From CALGKJ01 sp049322695 (GTDB lineage Bacteria; Bacillota; Clostridia; Lutisporales; Lutisporaceae), in contig JBMORW010000021.1 in NCBI GenBank assembly GCA_049322695.1, positions 186,001 through 250,000 of the forward strand: a stretch of 64,000 bases of DNA. Reading direction: 5' to 3'. Within the stretch, counting starts at the first letter, position 1; every line of letters starts with the position of its first letter. Below the pieces are notes generated by a model. It had not been told where the DNA came from, ran no database searches, and worked only from the letters and a program-made list of their open reading frames with translations. Positions 1 to 8,828 of this stretch are shown here, in pieces. The translations under genes were made by a program, and so were the position numbers.

Positions 1-748
1 CTTTTCCTTCCATCGTTTCATCAAACTCCTTTATTATAGTGCCTTTCTTATCTCCATGGCTTATTGCCACATAAATCGGAACCCCAAACTTGCAGCCTAT
101 CTCAACTGCTCTTGTCTCCATTACTCCTGCTCCCAGGCTTGCCATTTCCATCATTTCCTCATAGCAGATTGAATCAAGCTTTTTTGCAGCAGGGTATAAT
201 CTTGGGTCAACGCTGTATACACCCTCTACATCAGTGTATATTTCGCAAGTACAGCTCAGCTTTGCGGCCAATGCAACTGCTGTTGTATCAGATCCCCCTC
301 TGCCCAGGGTTGTAATATCACCGTTATCATTTATGCCTTGAAAACCTGCAACTACCACGATTCGTCCTTCTCTAAGGTGCTTCTTGACGTTTCTGATATC
401 TATTTCCGTTATTCTGTTTTTTGTATGAACTCCCTCAGTTTTTATGCCAGCCTGAAAGCCTGTCAGTGAAACAGAATCATATCCTCTTTCATGAAGTGCC
501 ATTGCCAGTAAAGCAATTGATACCTGTTCTCCTGTAGAAACCAGCATATCAAGCTCACGTCTGTCAGGGTTTGGTGATATTTCCTTTGCCATTCCAATAA
601 GCATATCTGTGGTTTTACCCATAGCCGAAACAACAACAACTATATCATGACCCTCAGCCTTTTTCTGTACAATCCTGTTGGCTACTGCCTTTATTTTTTC
701 AATGGTACCTACTGAAGTACCACCATATTTCTGTACAATAATATTCAA
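1..748 (-). CDS. lysC: Aspartate kinase, 3' end beyond window
   Basis: Aspartokinase phosphorylates L-aspartate, the first step of the lysine/threonine/methionine pathway. The predicted protein begins NIIVQKYGGTSVG, the lysine-containing ATP/aspartate-binding signature of the family. It continues with VVVVSAMGKTTD, STGEQVS and LGRGGSDTTAVALA, all family landmarks. About 249 codons are visible; the C-terminal part, including the regulatory ACT domains, lies outside the window. The start is a TTG at 746-748. Its ribosome binding site, GAGGAGG, lies inside the last codons of lysA, and only two bases separate the lysA stop from the start, so the genes are probably translationally coupled and share the lysine riboswitch upstream of lysA. 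The function is secure; which isozyme it is cannot be told without the ACT region. Confidence 0.93.
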   Translation of the reverse strand, partial: MNIIVQKYGGTSVGTIEKIKAVANRIVQKKAEGHDIVVVVSAMGKTTDMLIGMAKEISPNPDRRELDMLVSTGEQVSIALLAMALHERGYDSVSLTGFQAGIKTEGVHTKNRITEIDIRNVKKHLREGRIVVVAGFQGINDNGDITTLGRGGSDTTAVALAAKLSCTCEIYTDVEGVYSVDPRLYPAAKKLDSICYEEMMEMASLGAGVMETRAVEIGCKFGVPIYVAISHGDKKGTIIKEFDETMEGK

Positions 749-750
749 TT

Positions 751-2070
751 CTACAAAACCTCCTCATAAGCTGAAATCATATCATTTCTCACTAAATCTT
801 CATAGCTTTCTCTTTGTACTGCCAGCCTTGCCTTTCCATCCTTTACAAACACCATAGCAGGCTTCGGTATTCTGTTATAGTTGCTTGACATGCTGTAATT
901 GTATGCACCTGTGCTCATTACAGCCAATAAATCGCCCTTGTGAAGTCTAGGCAGTTCAATATCCTTTATTATGATATCTCCTGACTCACAACACTTTCCT
1001 GCTACTGTATATATTTCAACCGGCTTCTCGCCTTCATTAAATGCCGCCGCTGCTTCATATTTGGCATCATACATCGCTGTTCTTACATTATCAGTCATGC
1101 CCCCATCAACAAAAACGTATTTTTTACCGCCATAAGTCTCCTTTATGCTGCCTACTGTATATAAGGTAGTTCCGGCATTAGCTATTACTGCTCTTCCCGG
1201 CTCAATCAGAAGCTTAGGCATATCCAAGCCCCTTTCCTTAAACTCGGACTTTAACTGGTTTAAAAGTGCAGCCAAGCTTTTTTTTATGTCAATAGGAGTA
1301 TCAATACCGGAATAGTATACTCCAAAGCCGCCCCCCAGGTTCAGCTCTTCAACTTCAACTCCGCATTTGTTCTTAAGGTCTTCAATAAAATCTGTAACAT
1401 TAGCTGCTGCTTTATAGAAAGGACTTGCCTCCATTATTTGCGAGCCTATATGGTAATGCAAACCCTTAATCTTTATAGCTTCACTTTTTGCCAGCTGTGC
1501 TATCTTCAAGTGCATGTCATCTCTGTAAATTGATTCGCCGAACTTCGAATCATTTTTTGAAGTCTGAATATATTTATGTGTGTGTGCACTGATTCCAGGA
1601 TTGATTCTTAACAAGACATCAGCCTGCATATATGATTCCCTGCACAGCTCTTCTAAAAGCTCCAGCTCATTGAAGCTGTCGGCAACTATTCGCCCAATGC
1701 CTGCACCCAAAGCCATCCTGAGCTCATCTGTGCTTTTGTTGTTCCCGTGAAAGAATATTCTCTCTGCAGGAAATTCTGCTTTCAAGGCTGTAAATAGCTC
1801 TCCTCCGGATACTACATCCAAAGATAAACCCTCTTCCTCAATAAGCTTGCACATTGCTATATTAAGCATTGCCTTTGATGCATATATTACTTCTGTATTT
1901 ATTCCTTCAAGAGAAAAGCTTTCTTTAAACTCTTTGCATTTTCGACGTACATGCTCTTCATCAATAATATATAAAGGAGTCCCATAGCGTTTAGCCAGAT
2001 TCTCCATACTGCAGCCTCCTACTTCCAAGCTGCCCTTGCTGTCATATTGCATCGTTCCAAACAATCTCAT
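751..2070 (-). CDS. lysA: Diaminopimelate decarboxylase
   Basis: This PLP enzyme (fold type III) decarboxylates meso-diaminopimelate to L-lysine, the last step of lysine synthesis, in the cytoplasm. The 439-residue length is normal. Visible landmarks are YASKAMLN near residue 64 (the lysine binds PLP), HIGSQI, the glycine-rich phosphate site GGGFGVYY, EPGRAVIANAG (substrate arginine), CCESGD (active-site cysteine from the partner subunit) and GAYNYSMSSNYN at the C-terminus. The ATG at 2070 follows AGGAGG by a good distance. It is the first gene after an L-box leader and overlaps the translation signal of the downstream aspartokinase gene, so synthesis should fall when lysine is plentiful. Confidence 0.96.
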   Translation of the reverse strand: MRLFGTMQYDSKGSLEVGGCSMENLAKRYGTPLYIIDEEHVRRKCKEFKESFSLEGINTEVIYASKAMLNIAMCKLIEEEGLSLDVVSGGELFTALKAEFPAERIFFHGNNKSTDELRMALGAGIGRIVADSFNELELLEELCRESYMQADVLLRINPGISAHTHKYIQTSKNDSKFGESIYRDDMHLKIAQLAKSEAIKIKGLHYHIGSQIMEASPFYKAAANVTDFIEDLKNKCGVEVEELNLGGGFGVYYSGIDTPIDIKKSLAALLNQLKSEFKERGLDMPKLLIEPGRAVIANAGTTLYTVGSIKETYGGKKYVFVDGGMTDNVRTAMYDAKYEAAAAFNEGEKPVEIYTVAGKCCESGDIIIKDIELPRLHKGDLLAVMSTGAYNYSMSSNYNRIPKPAMVFVKDGKARLAVQRESYEDLVRNDMISAYEEVL

Positions 2071-2154
2071 TTTCTTACCTCCTGTATCTATAGTACAAAG
2101 GCGGCAGAAGCCGCATTACCGTACATGCACTTTTACTCAGACATGTACATCAAC

Positions 2155-2195
2155 AAAATAAAAACAGCCATGAGCAAAGGAACTCATGACTGTTA
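2155..2195 (-). terminator. Terminator of the lysine riboswitch leader
   Basis: On the minus strand ACAGTCATGAG and CTCATGGCTGT form a stem followed by a T-rich run. It sits between the lysine aptamer and lysA, where an L-box expression platform is expected. Confidence 0.8.
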
Positions 2196-2258
2196 CGCAG
2201 TTCAAAAAAATCACATACAAATAAAGTATATTTCAACATAACAACACCCTTTGCCCCA

Positions 2259-2416
2259 ATATGATAAGCTCTCCTTTGAAAAATGGGCGATTTTTCGAAG
2301 ACAGTACTATGCTTGTTCAACATAGTCCCAATGCTCAAGCGACACTTAAGCATTTCGGCGGGTGACCCTTTCCCTGTAATGGTACTGTTGACATCCGCGG
2401 CCTCTGTATCATATCG
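2259..2416 (-). ncRNA. Lysine riboswitch (L box)
   Basis: The minus-strand leader contains, in order, the conserved L-box elements: AGAGGCCGCG, an AGTA segment, GGGAAAGG, GCCGAAATGCTTAAG paired with a later TGAGCATTGGG, TACTGTC and GGAGAGCTTATC. The outer helix P1 is formed by GATATGATA at the 5' side and TATCATAT at the 3' side. A terminator hairpin follows before lysA. Known members bind lysine and shut off transcription. The placement before lysA-lysC fits. No covariance search was run. Confidence 0.9.
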
Positions 2417-2441
2417 TATGCCGTATTCAATTATTATCACT

Positions 2442-2470
2442 ATTATATAGATATAATATCTTGATGTCAA
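2442..2470 (-). promoter_or_regulatory. Promoter of the lysA-lysC operon
   Basis: On the minus strand a perfect -35 TTGACA (2465-2470) and a perfect -10 TATAAT (2442-2447) are separated by 17 bases. Transcription would start about 20 bases before the lysine aptamer. Confidence 0.85.
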
Positions 2471-2803
2471 GATTATGTATACTCTCAATGTTAAAACTAT
2501 GTAAAATCTAAAAAAAACCGCTTTTTTTTGAAAATTATAATTATACATACAGGCTGTTTCAGTATGACTGCACCTTCAATTTTGTATATTGTGCAGTTTT
2601 AGGCAAAGCATAGTAATATAAATTATCTGCAGTAATAAATAAGCTTATGGACTCTATGGGATATTATTCCTTTCAAACTAATCCGAGCTAGTATTTATGC
2701 AAATTTTCATTATTATTAAACAACCCATGTGCTATATTATGGAAAACAGCTAAAATCAGCTGTTCTTACAGGCAAAGTTCCTATTTTAAAAAGAAAAGCC
2801 AAA
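2471..2803. other. AT-rich intergenic stretch, no gene seen
   Basis: This divergent spacer between the lysine operon and the OFA transporter is very AT-rich. It contains a small hairpin AACAGCT/AGCTGTT near 2747-2766. I see no credible coding sequence or RNA gene in it. Confidence 0.5.
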
Positions 2804-2812
2804 TGGTATAAT
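2804..2812 (+). promoter_or_regulatory. Extended -10 promoter of the OFA transporter
   Basis: TGGTATAAT is a perfect -10 with the TGn extension, 48 bases before the start codon. No good -35 is seen, as is usual for extended -10 promoters. Confidence 0.55.
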
Positions 2813-2859
2813 TAACTGCGTTGCATTAATTTTATTTTTTAGGAGGATTGCAGTAAGAA

Positions 2860-4038
2860 ATGAAACAAACAAACAGATGGCTGGTAGTGCTGGGTGCCGT
2901 ACTTATACAGATTTGCCTTGGTGCAGTATATGCATGGAGCCTCTTCAACAAGCCTTTATCAGACAAATTCGGTTGGGAAACCTCCCAGGTAGTTCTTACT
3001 TTTTCAATAACTATAGCAATGTTTGCTTTAGCAACAATTTTTGCAGGCAAGCTTCAGGACAAAATTGGTCCAAGATGGGTGGCAACAGTTGGAGGCATAT
3101 TGTTATGCACAGGCTTGCTGTTATCCAGTACTGCTGACTCATTGGTAGAATTATACATATTCTACGGAGTAATCGGAGGTATAGGCGTTGGAACAGCATA
3201 TGTCTGCCCTCTTGCAACCTGTGTAAAATGGTTCCCGGATAAAAAGGGCTTTATAACAGGTATTGCAGTAGGTGCATTTGGTTCAGGAAGTTTAATTTTC
3301 AAATCCGTAATACTGAAGCTTATAGAAGCAAAAGGTGTTTCGGAAACCTTTCTGTATCTTGGTATAATCTATGGTGTATTAATAGTTTTAGGGGCTCAGC
3401 TGCTTAAGGCTCCAGAAAAAACAGCGGCTAAGGCAGGTTCGGCAAAAGCTGTTGATTTTGGTACTAAGGAAATGATCAGCACAGTACAATTCTATTTTAT
3501 ATGGATCATGTTCTTCTTCGGCTGTATCAGCGGTCTAATGGTTATCGGCCTAGCTAAGGATATCGGCACAGAGCTGGTAAAGCTGACCCCGGAAACTGCT
3601 GCAAATGCCGTTGCTATGATAGCTTTGTTCAATGCAGGCGGCAGACTTGGTTGGGGCATGATTTCGGACAAGCTGGGAAGAGTGAAATCCTTCTTTATAA
3701 TGTACGTTATGACAGCTGTTGCAATGATTGTTATGAGTACAGTAACGATGAACTTTGCAATATTCTTTACTTGTATCGCTGCTATTGCAATGAGCTTTGG
3801 AGGCTTCCTGGCAGTATATCCCTCAATAACTGCCGATTATTATGGAACAAAGAATCTTGGAGTTAACTATGGAATTGTTATGCAGGCATATGGTATTGCC
3901 GCTATAGTAGGGCCTATTGTAGCCGCTTCACTTGGCTTCAAGAGCTCCTTCCTGCTGTCAGCTGTATTGTCAATAGTAGCTGCAGTAATGACATTCATGG
4001 TAAAACCACCTGTACATCCCAGCTTAAGTACAAAGTAA
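2860..4038 (+). CDS. OFA-family MFS transporter
   Basis: This 392-residue protein has the twelve hydrophobic segments of the major facilitator superfamily. The opening WLVVLGAVLIQICLGAVYAWS and the loop GKLQDKIGPRW are typical of the oxalate/formate antiporter (OFA) family, which exchanges or takes up small carboxylates across the cell membrane. The second half repeats the MFS loop motif as GRLGWGMISDKLGR. An AGGAGG precedes the ATG by eleven bases and an extended -10 lies upstream. It is monocistronic: a hairpin terminator follows immediately and the neighbour faces it. OFA members vary in substrate (oxalate/formate, pyruvate, lactate and others), so the cargo cannot be named from sequence. 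Confidence 0.88.
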   Translation: MKQTNRWLVVLGAVLIQICLGAVYAWSLFNKPLSDKFGWETSQVVLTFSITIAMFALATIFAGKLQDKIGPRWVATVGGILLCTGLLLSSTADSLVELYIFYGVIGGIGVGTAYVCPLATCVKWFPDKKGFITGIAVGAFGSGSLIFKSVILKLIEAKGVSETFLYLGIIYGVLIVLGAQLLKAPEKTAAKAGSAKAVDFGTKEMISTVQFYFIWIMFFFGCISGLMVIGLAKDIGTELVKLTPETAANAVAMIALFNAGGRLGWGMISDKLGRVKSFFIMYVMTAVAMIVMSTVTMNFAIFFTCIAAIAMSFGGFLAVYPSITADYYGTKNLGVNYGIVMQAYGIAAIVGPIVAASLGFKSSFLLSAVLSIVAAVMTFMVKPPVHPSLSTK

Positions 4039-4042
4039 ATTA

Positions 4043-4087
4043 AAATGGGTTGTCTCAAGATTAAGCTTAGGACAACCCATTTTTTAT
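4043..4087. terminator. Bidirectional terminator between convergent genes
   Basis: AAATGGGTTGTC and GACAACCCATTT form a strong stem with A-rich and T-rich flanks, so it can stop transcription from both the OFA gene and the facing EamA gene, whose stop codon it touches. Confidence 0.85.
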
Positions 4088-4971
4088 ATTGAATTTTTAT
4101 CCGAATTTTCAGTAAGAGGCTCTCTTTTTGGTTTGATACAGCTTATAGTGACCGCCGTTAAAACAACTATTCCGCCAAGCACTGCCATACCTCCAGGAAA
4201 CTCTCCCACCATAAGGAACACAAAAACAGGATTCAGCAAAGGTTCAACTAAGGATATGAAAGTGGACTCCAGGGCCGTGATATTCTTTATTGCTTTTGAG
4301 TATAGAACAAAAGAGAATCCAAGCTGAAACACTCCAAGCAGTAAAAGACCTATCCAGCTTTTTGTGCTGGGCGCTTGCTGAAATACAAAGGGTATACTAA
4401 ATACTATGGTTAATATGCTGCCCCAAAACACATTTTCCAGAGGATCTGCATCCTTCTGTTTTCTCATGAGCATCGTATTAAATGCCATAGCTACACCGCT
4501 AAGTATTGCAAGTATATTACCAAGAACTCCTCCTCCGGATATATCATCCATAAAGAACAGAACCATTCCTGCTATAACAAAAAGGATAGTAATCCAATCT
4601 CTGAGCCTTGCTTTCTCCTTTAGCAGCCAGCTTCCAAATATTGCGATGTATATAGGCGCAGAATATTGAAGCAGTATTGCATTTGCTGCCGTAGTAGCTT
4701 TTGTTGCAGCAACATAAAGCAGTACCATCGCTGCATAAGAAATCGCTCCAAATATCTTTATTTTTGTCAATTTAAAAGCTGAGCCCTTTAAAAAAAATGA
4801 TATTACAAACACAGCAATGAAGCTTCTTATTCCTGCGATGGCTACCGGATGAAGATCTACCAGCTTAATCAATGGACCCCCAAAGCTCCATAAAACTGCT
4901 GCCATAAACTGTAAAGTAATAGCCTTGTATCTTATATTTGCATTTGCATTTGCATCTATTCTGACTTCCAT
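4084..4971 (-). CDS. EamA-family DMT transporter
   Basis: A 295-residue membrane protein with about ten hydrophobic segments arranged as two EamA repeats (roughly residues 18-145 and 160-285). Visible signatures include WSFGGPLIKL in the first repeat and ESTFISLVEPLLNPVFVFLMVGE in the second. DMT carriers of this type export amino acids or other metabolites, but the substrate cannot be told from sequence. The start is preceded by AAGGAA. An in-frame GCAAAT triplet repeat in the gene gives an Asn-Ala run at residues 7-12, probably cytoplasmic. It shares a terminator with the convergent OFA gene and has no operon partner. Confidence 0.85.
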   Translation of the reverse strand: MEVRIDANANANIRYKAITLQFMAAVLWSFGGPLIKLVDLHPVAIAGIRSFIAVFVISFFLKGSAFKLTKIKIFGAISYAAMVLLYVAATKATTAANAILLQYSAPIYIAIFGSWLLKEKARLRDWITILFVIAGMVLFFMDDISGGGVLGNILAILSGVAMAFNTMLMRKQKDADPLENVFWGSILTIVFSIPFVFQQAPSTKSWIGLLLLGVFQLGFSFVLYSKAIKNITALESTFISLVEPLLNPVFVFLMVGEFPGGMAVLGGIVVLTAVTISCIKPKREPLTENSDKNSI

Positions 4972-5053
4972 TTTATTCCTTCATTCCTTATTTAATAGTA
5001 TTTATCTTTATATTATATCAGATTTACAGATAAGCCAAAATCAATTTTATTAC

Positions 5054-5085
5054 AATAAAAAAGCCTGCGGTAGCAGACTCTTTTT
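5054..5085 (-). terminator. Terminator of the DedA gene
   Basis: On the minus strand AGTCTGC/GCAGGCT closes over TACC and is followed by TTTTTTATT, ten bases beyond the DedA stop codon. Confidence 0.8.
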
Positions 5086-5094
5086 GCATAAGCT

Positions 5095-5772
5095 TTATTT
5101 GGTGTTTAATTGACTAGAGTTTTTTAGTGCAGCCATTTGTAAACTTTTTTTTACAATGTAGTATGAGCTTGCCAGGAAAGAGAGTATCGGCACTATCAAG
5201 AACATAATGACAAAGTTGTCTTTAAGTCCGGGTATGTATGCCAATATCATCCCTGCAACAAAGTGCAAAGTGAACCATATCACTCCGCTTATTATGTTAT
5301 TCAGTAGAAAGGCATCCAGCTTGAAGTTCACTGCACCGGCTACCATCTGCGCAAAGGAGCCGATTAACGGGGTAAAGCGTGCTAGAACAAATGTCAGAAA
5401 ATCAGCTCCCTCGTAAAGCTTTCGTGTACTTTTTATATGAGAGGGCTTAATAAAAGGCAGTTTATTATTTACAAGAAGTTTGTCTCCTATTAGTTTGCCT
5501 AAAAAATACCCGGTCAAGTCGCCAAGTATAATTGCCATTACCAGTACCAGATAGGCAGCAAAAGGATTCAATAAACCTGCTACACATAAAGAAGTTACTA
5601 CAAAAATCAAAGAAACACTGGGCAACAAGGGGGCTGTCAAAACACATGCAGCGCCTGCAAAAAGTACAAGAAACATAATCAGGTATGCCCAATTTCCGCC
5701 GCTTCTCACAATTTGCTCTATTATTATATTTATCTGTGATAAAAGTTCACCTAAAAAGTTAATTATTTCCAT
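5095..5772 (-). CDS. DedA-family membrane protein
   Basis: A 225-residue integral membrane protein of the DedA/SNARE-associated (VTT) family. The core is visible as GDLTGYFLGKLIG (near residue 104), then FVLARFTPLIGSFAQMVAGA (near 148), the conserved F-x-R-F-x-P...AG stretch that forms the re-entrant region. Family members move or flip lipid carriers such as undecaprenyl phosphate or phosphatidylethanolamine and affect membrane homeostasis. The particular role here is unknown. It is probably transcribed alone and has a terminator directly after it. Confidence 0.85.
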   Translation of the reverse strand: MEIINFLGELLSQINIIIEQIVRSGGNWAYLIMFLVLFAGAACVLTAPLLPSVSLIFVVTSLCVAGLLNPFAAYLVLVMAIILGDLTGYFLGKLIGDKLLVNNKLPFIKPSHIKSTRKLYEGADFLTFVLARFTPLIGSFAQMVAGAVNFKLDAFLLNNIISGVIWFTLHFVAGMILAYIPGLKDNFVIMFLIVPILSFLASSYYIVKKSLQMAALKNSSQLNTK

Positions 5773-5954
5773 ATCTGTTACTCCTTACTCACAGTACTAT
5801 ATTAGCAATTTACCCCAAAAAAATCAACTTAAACATATAATATTGCCATAACACTGCATTTTATTATTTTGTCAACTTCACATTATATATACGCAGTAAA
5901 ACAAAAAAGTTCTTCACTATCACTAAAATTTTCTAAAAATATGTTTTTACTACA

Positions 5955-7133
5955 CTATACCTTAATTATGCCCTCAAGACAGTTTACCATTCTTTCTATA
6001 TCATTTTCCTCTATTATAAGCGAAGGGTAAAACCTAAGTATGTTAGCTGTTGCATTATATCCTACAAAGTAGCCGTTTTCAAACAACTTGCGATGCACCA
6101 AGGCTGAATAAGAGCTGCTCATATTGCTGTCAAACTCAAGTCCAAGCATTAACCCTCTTCCTCTTACCTCCTTAATGCAGATGTTCTCTACAGCCAGCTT
6201 ATCCAGTAATGCTTTGAAGAATACTCCTTTATTATTGCCTTTCTCAATGAGATTGTCTTCTTTGATAATATCTATGACCTCAGATATGACTTTGCAGCCT
6301 AATGCGTCATTTTGGTGTGATTGTGCATATCTGAAGCCGTGTCTTTCTAACAGCAGTGCAATGTCTTTGGTAAATGCAACTGTGCTGACCGGATAGCCGT
6401 TTCCTATGGATTTACCCATGGCAACTATATCAGGCTCTATATCATAGTATTGAAAACCAAACCATTTCCCCGTTCGTCCAAATCCTGTAGTAACTTCATT
6501 TACCATTAATATGCCGTTATTGCTTTTTATTAGCTTTCCTAAAGTATTAACAAGCTTTTGGGGAGGCAGCTTTATAAGCCCTGATGAATTTCCTGGCTCG
6601 AATACTATTCCTCCGATATCTTCAAGGGAAAGCTCCTTCAGACACTTACAGCTCATGCAATCATCCTCCGGTTGCGAGCAGCTTTCACAGTTTGTCCAAT
6701 CAAATATAACCCATTCACTTTCGGTTTTTCTTCCAGCAGAGCCAAATGCAGCAAGATAAGCTCCCGACAGAGTCAGCATCAGCGGTTTTTGAGTTATTCG
6801 CCTTATTGCCTGGACGCCAAATTCAACCGCTTCACTGCCTGAGGATAAGAATACACTTTTTCCATCCTTAAAGCCGATTAACTCCAATACCTTTTCTGCT
6901 GCTCCTTCCACTATTGTATTATTATACTTATATCCCAGATGCAATATATTATCCAGTTGTTCCTTAATTGCATTATTTATCCTCAGATTGCTGTGACCTA
7001 ATGCCGTGCACCACACACCCGCTTCAAAATCCACATATTCTTTGGCATCAGCATCATATAAATAGCAGCCGGTCCCCTTGACTATATCAATATCAAACAC
7101 ATCATAACCGGTACATTTTAATACATGTTTCAT
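5955..7133 (-). CDS. Class III aminotransferase-like PLP enzyme, atypical
   Basis: A 392-residue fold type I PLP protein of the class III (ornithine/acetylornithine) family. Seen are FLSSGSEAVEFGVQA (PLP phosphate cradle), the motif EVTTGFGRTGKWFG and the Schiff-base lysine in AMGKSIGNGYP (K241). Two things are odd. The aspartate that normally precedes EV and contacts the PLP ring nitrogen is asparagine (N212). Also, residues 149-164 carry five cysteines (C-x2-C-x6-C-x2-C-x-C), which could bind metal. The start at 7133 follows AAGGGGTG; an ATG 63 bases upstream has no such site. It follows the MurC-like gene by 130 bases on the same strand. The substrate is not predictable and an ordinary aminotransferase activity is uncertain. 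Confidence 0.8.
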   Translation of the reverse strand: MKHVLKCTGYDVFDIDIVKGTGCYLYDADAKEYVDFEAGVWCTALGHSNLRINNAIKEQLDNILHLGYKYNNTIVEGAAEKVLELIGFKDGKSVFLSSGSEAVEFGVQAIRRITQKPLMLTLSGAYLAAFGSAGRKTESEWVIFDWTNCESCSQPEDDCMSCKCLKELSLEDIGGIVFEPGNSSGLIKLPPQKLVNTLGKLIKSNNGILMVNEVTTGFGRTGKWFGFQYYDIEPDIVAMGKSIGNGYPVSTVAFTKDIALLLERHGFRYAQSHQNDALGCKVISEVIDIIKEDNLIEKGNNKGVFFKALLDKLAVENICIKEVRGRGLMLGLEFDSNMSSSYSALVHRKLFENGYFVGYNATANILRFYPSLIIEENDIERMVNCLEGIIKV

Positions 7134-7263
7134 AAAAACACCCCTTAAAAATAAAAATACGGTACACTTAGAATATAACCCACACAACTGCTTCAAACAA
7201 TTGTAAAAATCATATGTGTACCGGTACAGTAAATATTTTACATACGCTATATCTTCAAATATG

Positions 7264-8667
7264 CTATTTATTAATCAACATTCTAGTCAATTTATATGAC
7301 TCTCCGGCTCCAAAAATTACGACTACATCACCGGGTTTTGTTTCTGCCTTTAATAATTTGGCCACCTCTTCAAAGTCCTCTAAATGTATAGCCTTGGAAC
7401 CTATCTTTTCAGCCATTAATCCCATGTCTATAGGCTCAATATTCTTATACTTCTCTCTGCCTACATATGTCTTAGTTATTACCACTCTATCAGCTTTCCC
7501 CAATGCATCGGAAAATTCATTGAAGAACAGCCTTATTCTGGATATCTGATGAGGCTCCATTATCGCCCATAAGGTACTGTTACGGTAGCTTGCTCTAAAA
7601 GAGTCCAGCATCACTGATACAGCAGTAGGATGATGCGCGTAATCATCAAAGTACCTTACTCCATTCACTTCTCCTATAAACTCACTGCGTCTTCCTATAC
7701 CCCTAAAGCCTTTTAATGCAGCCTTTACGGCTTCAGTTTTCATACCAAGCTCAATTGCAGCAGCAATGACGCCCAATGAATTAGATATATTATGGATGCC
7801 GGTTATCCCCAGTTCAAACTCTTCGCCCCAGTTCCCTGTACTTACCAGGTAAACTGTATTGTTTGTATTACTACTGAGGATATTACCCTTGTATTCTTTA
7901 TAGAAGGGATACTCAAAACTATTGTTCATGTAATATCCTATGACCTTAATATTGTTGTCTGTCAAATAATCTTCAAGCTCAACCAGCATCTCTCGTATGC
8001 CCTGACTTTCTTCATTGACTATCAAAGTACCGGGATGCTTCATATTCCTGACGAAAACCTTAAACGAATCCTTTACCTGCTGAAAATCCTTAAAGAATTC
8101 TGGATGATCCATTTCTATATTGTTGATTACTGCCATAGAAGGTCTGAAATGATGAAAATTATTATTGAACTCATCTGCTTCACAAACAAAATACTCCGAT
8201 CCCCCTATTCTAAAACCTCCTCCCCAAGGTTTATAAACAGTTCCTGCCTCTACATAGGGATCCAAACCTCCATGTTCAAGAGCCGCACCTAAAAGTACTG
8301 TTGTTGTTGATTTTCCGTGAGTGCCTGCTACTGCAACCACATATTTGTCTTTTTGAATATATTCACCCAGAAACTGCTGCCATGTCATTAATATATTCTT
8401 TTTACCTGCTTCAACAATTTCAGGATGACTTGGATTCAGATCAAATATAGCGGGAGTTACGGCAAGAATATCTACGCCCTGCAGATGCTCCTCGCTGTGA
8501 CCCACACATATATCAACACCGTTTTCAAGCAATGTACCGCAGTAATAGCCGCTTGCTGACATATCACAGCCCGATACCCTATAGCCCATACTTTTCGCTA
8601 TCATAGCAACAGGAGCCATTCCACTGCCCCCAATGCCCATAAAGTGTACATGCAAGCCCTTTACCAT
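7264..8667 (-). CDS. MurC-like Mur ligase
   Basis: A 467-residue ATP-dependent amide ligase. The N-terminal Rossmann part reads HFMGIGGSGMAPVA, as in MurC. The P-loop is AGTHGKSTTT (usually GKTTTT in MurC), followed by EADEFNNNF and the central-domain NNIEMDHPEFF, and the C-terminal RSEFIGE and FDDYAHHPTAV match the MurC/Mpl group. MurC joins L-alanine to UDP-N-acetylmuramate in peptidoglycan synthesis. The position beside an unusual aminotransferase rather than cell-wall genes leaves open that this is a paralogue with another amino acid or precursor. The start is preceded by AAAGGTG. I would call the family with confidence and the exact substrate only tentatively. Confidence 0.82.
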   Translation of the reverse strand: MVKGLHVHFMGIGGSGMAPVAMIAKSMGYRVSGCDMSASGYYCGTLLENGVDICVGHSEEHLQGVDILAVTPAIFDLNPSHPEIVEAGKKNILMTWQQFLGEYIQKDKYVVAVAGTHGKSTTTVLLGAALEHGGLDPYVEAGTVYKPWGGGFRIGGSEYFVCEADEFNNNFHHFRPSMAVINNIEMDHPEFFKDFQQVKDSFKVFVRNMKHPGTLIVNEESQGIREMLVELEDYLTDNNIKVIGYYMNNSFEYPFYKEYKGNILSSNTNNTVYLVSTGNWGEEFELGITGIHNISNSLGVIAAAIELGMKTEAVKAALKGFRGIGRRSEFIGEVNGVRYFDDYAHHPTAVSVMLDSFRASYRNSTLWAIMEPHQISRIRLFFNEFSDALGKADRVVITKTYVGREKYKNIEPIDMGLMAEKIGSKAIHLEDFEEVAKLLKAETKPGDVVVIFGAGESYKLTRMLINK

Positions 8668-8779
8668 ATTAATCTACACCTTTCTATATATGACTGATAT
8701 CTATAATATTGTCATTTTACTCAATAATTATATTAAAATTAAGCGTATATAACAAGTGATATGTTGTCATTACATCAAA

Positions 8780-8811
8780 AATGAAAAGTACTGCATGCGG
8801 TGCAGTACTTA
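8780..8811 (-). terminator. Terminator after the histidine kinase
   Basis: AAGTACTGCA and TGCAGTACTT form a ten-base stem, with TTCATTTTT following on the minus strand, 18 bases beyond the kinase stop codon. It would close the synthetase-kinase transcript. Confidence 0.8.
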
Positions 8812-8828
8812 TTGGTCTGGAGTACAGC

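Noticed and set aside
2150..2548. Open frame of 132 codons on the minus strand
   Set aside because: It lies across the lysine riboswitch, promoter and terminator and has no ribosome binding site; a chance frame.
4930..4960. Triplicated GCAAAT in the EamA gene start as a phase-variation tract
   Set aside because: The unit is six bases, so changes in copy number stay in frame and would only alter an Asn-Ala run.
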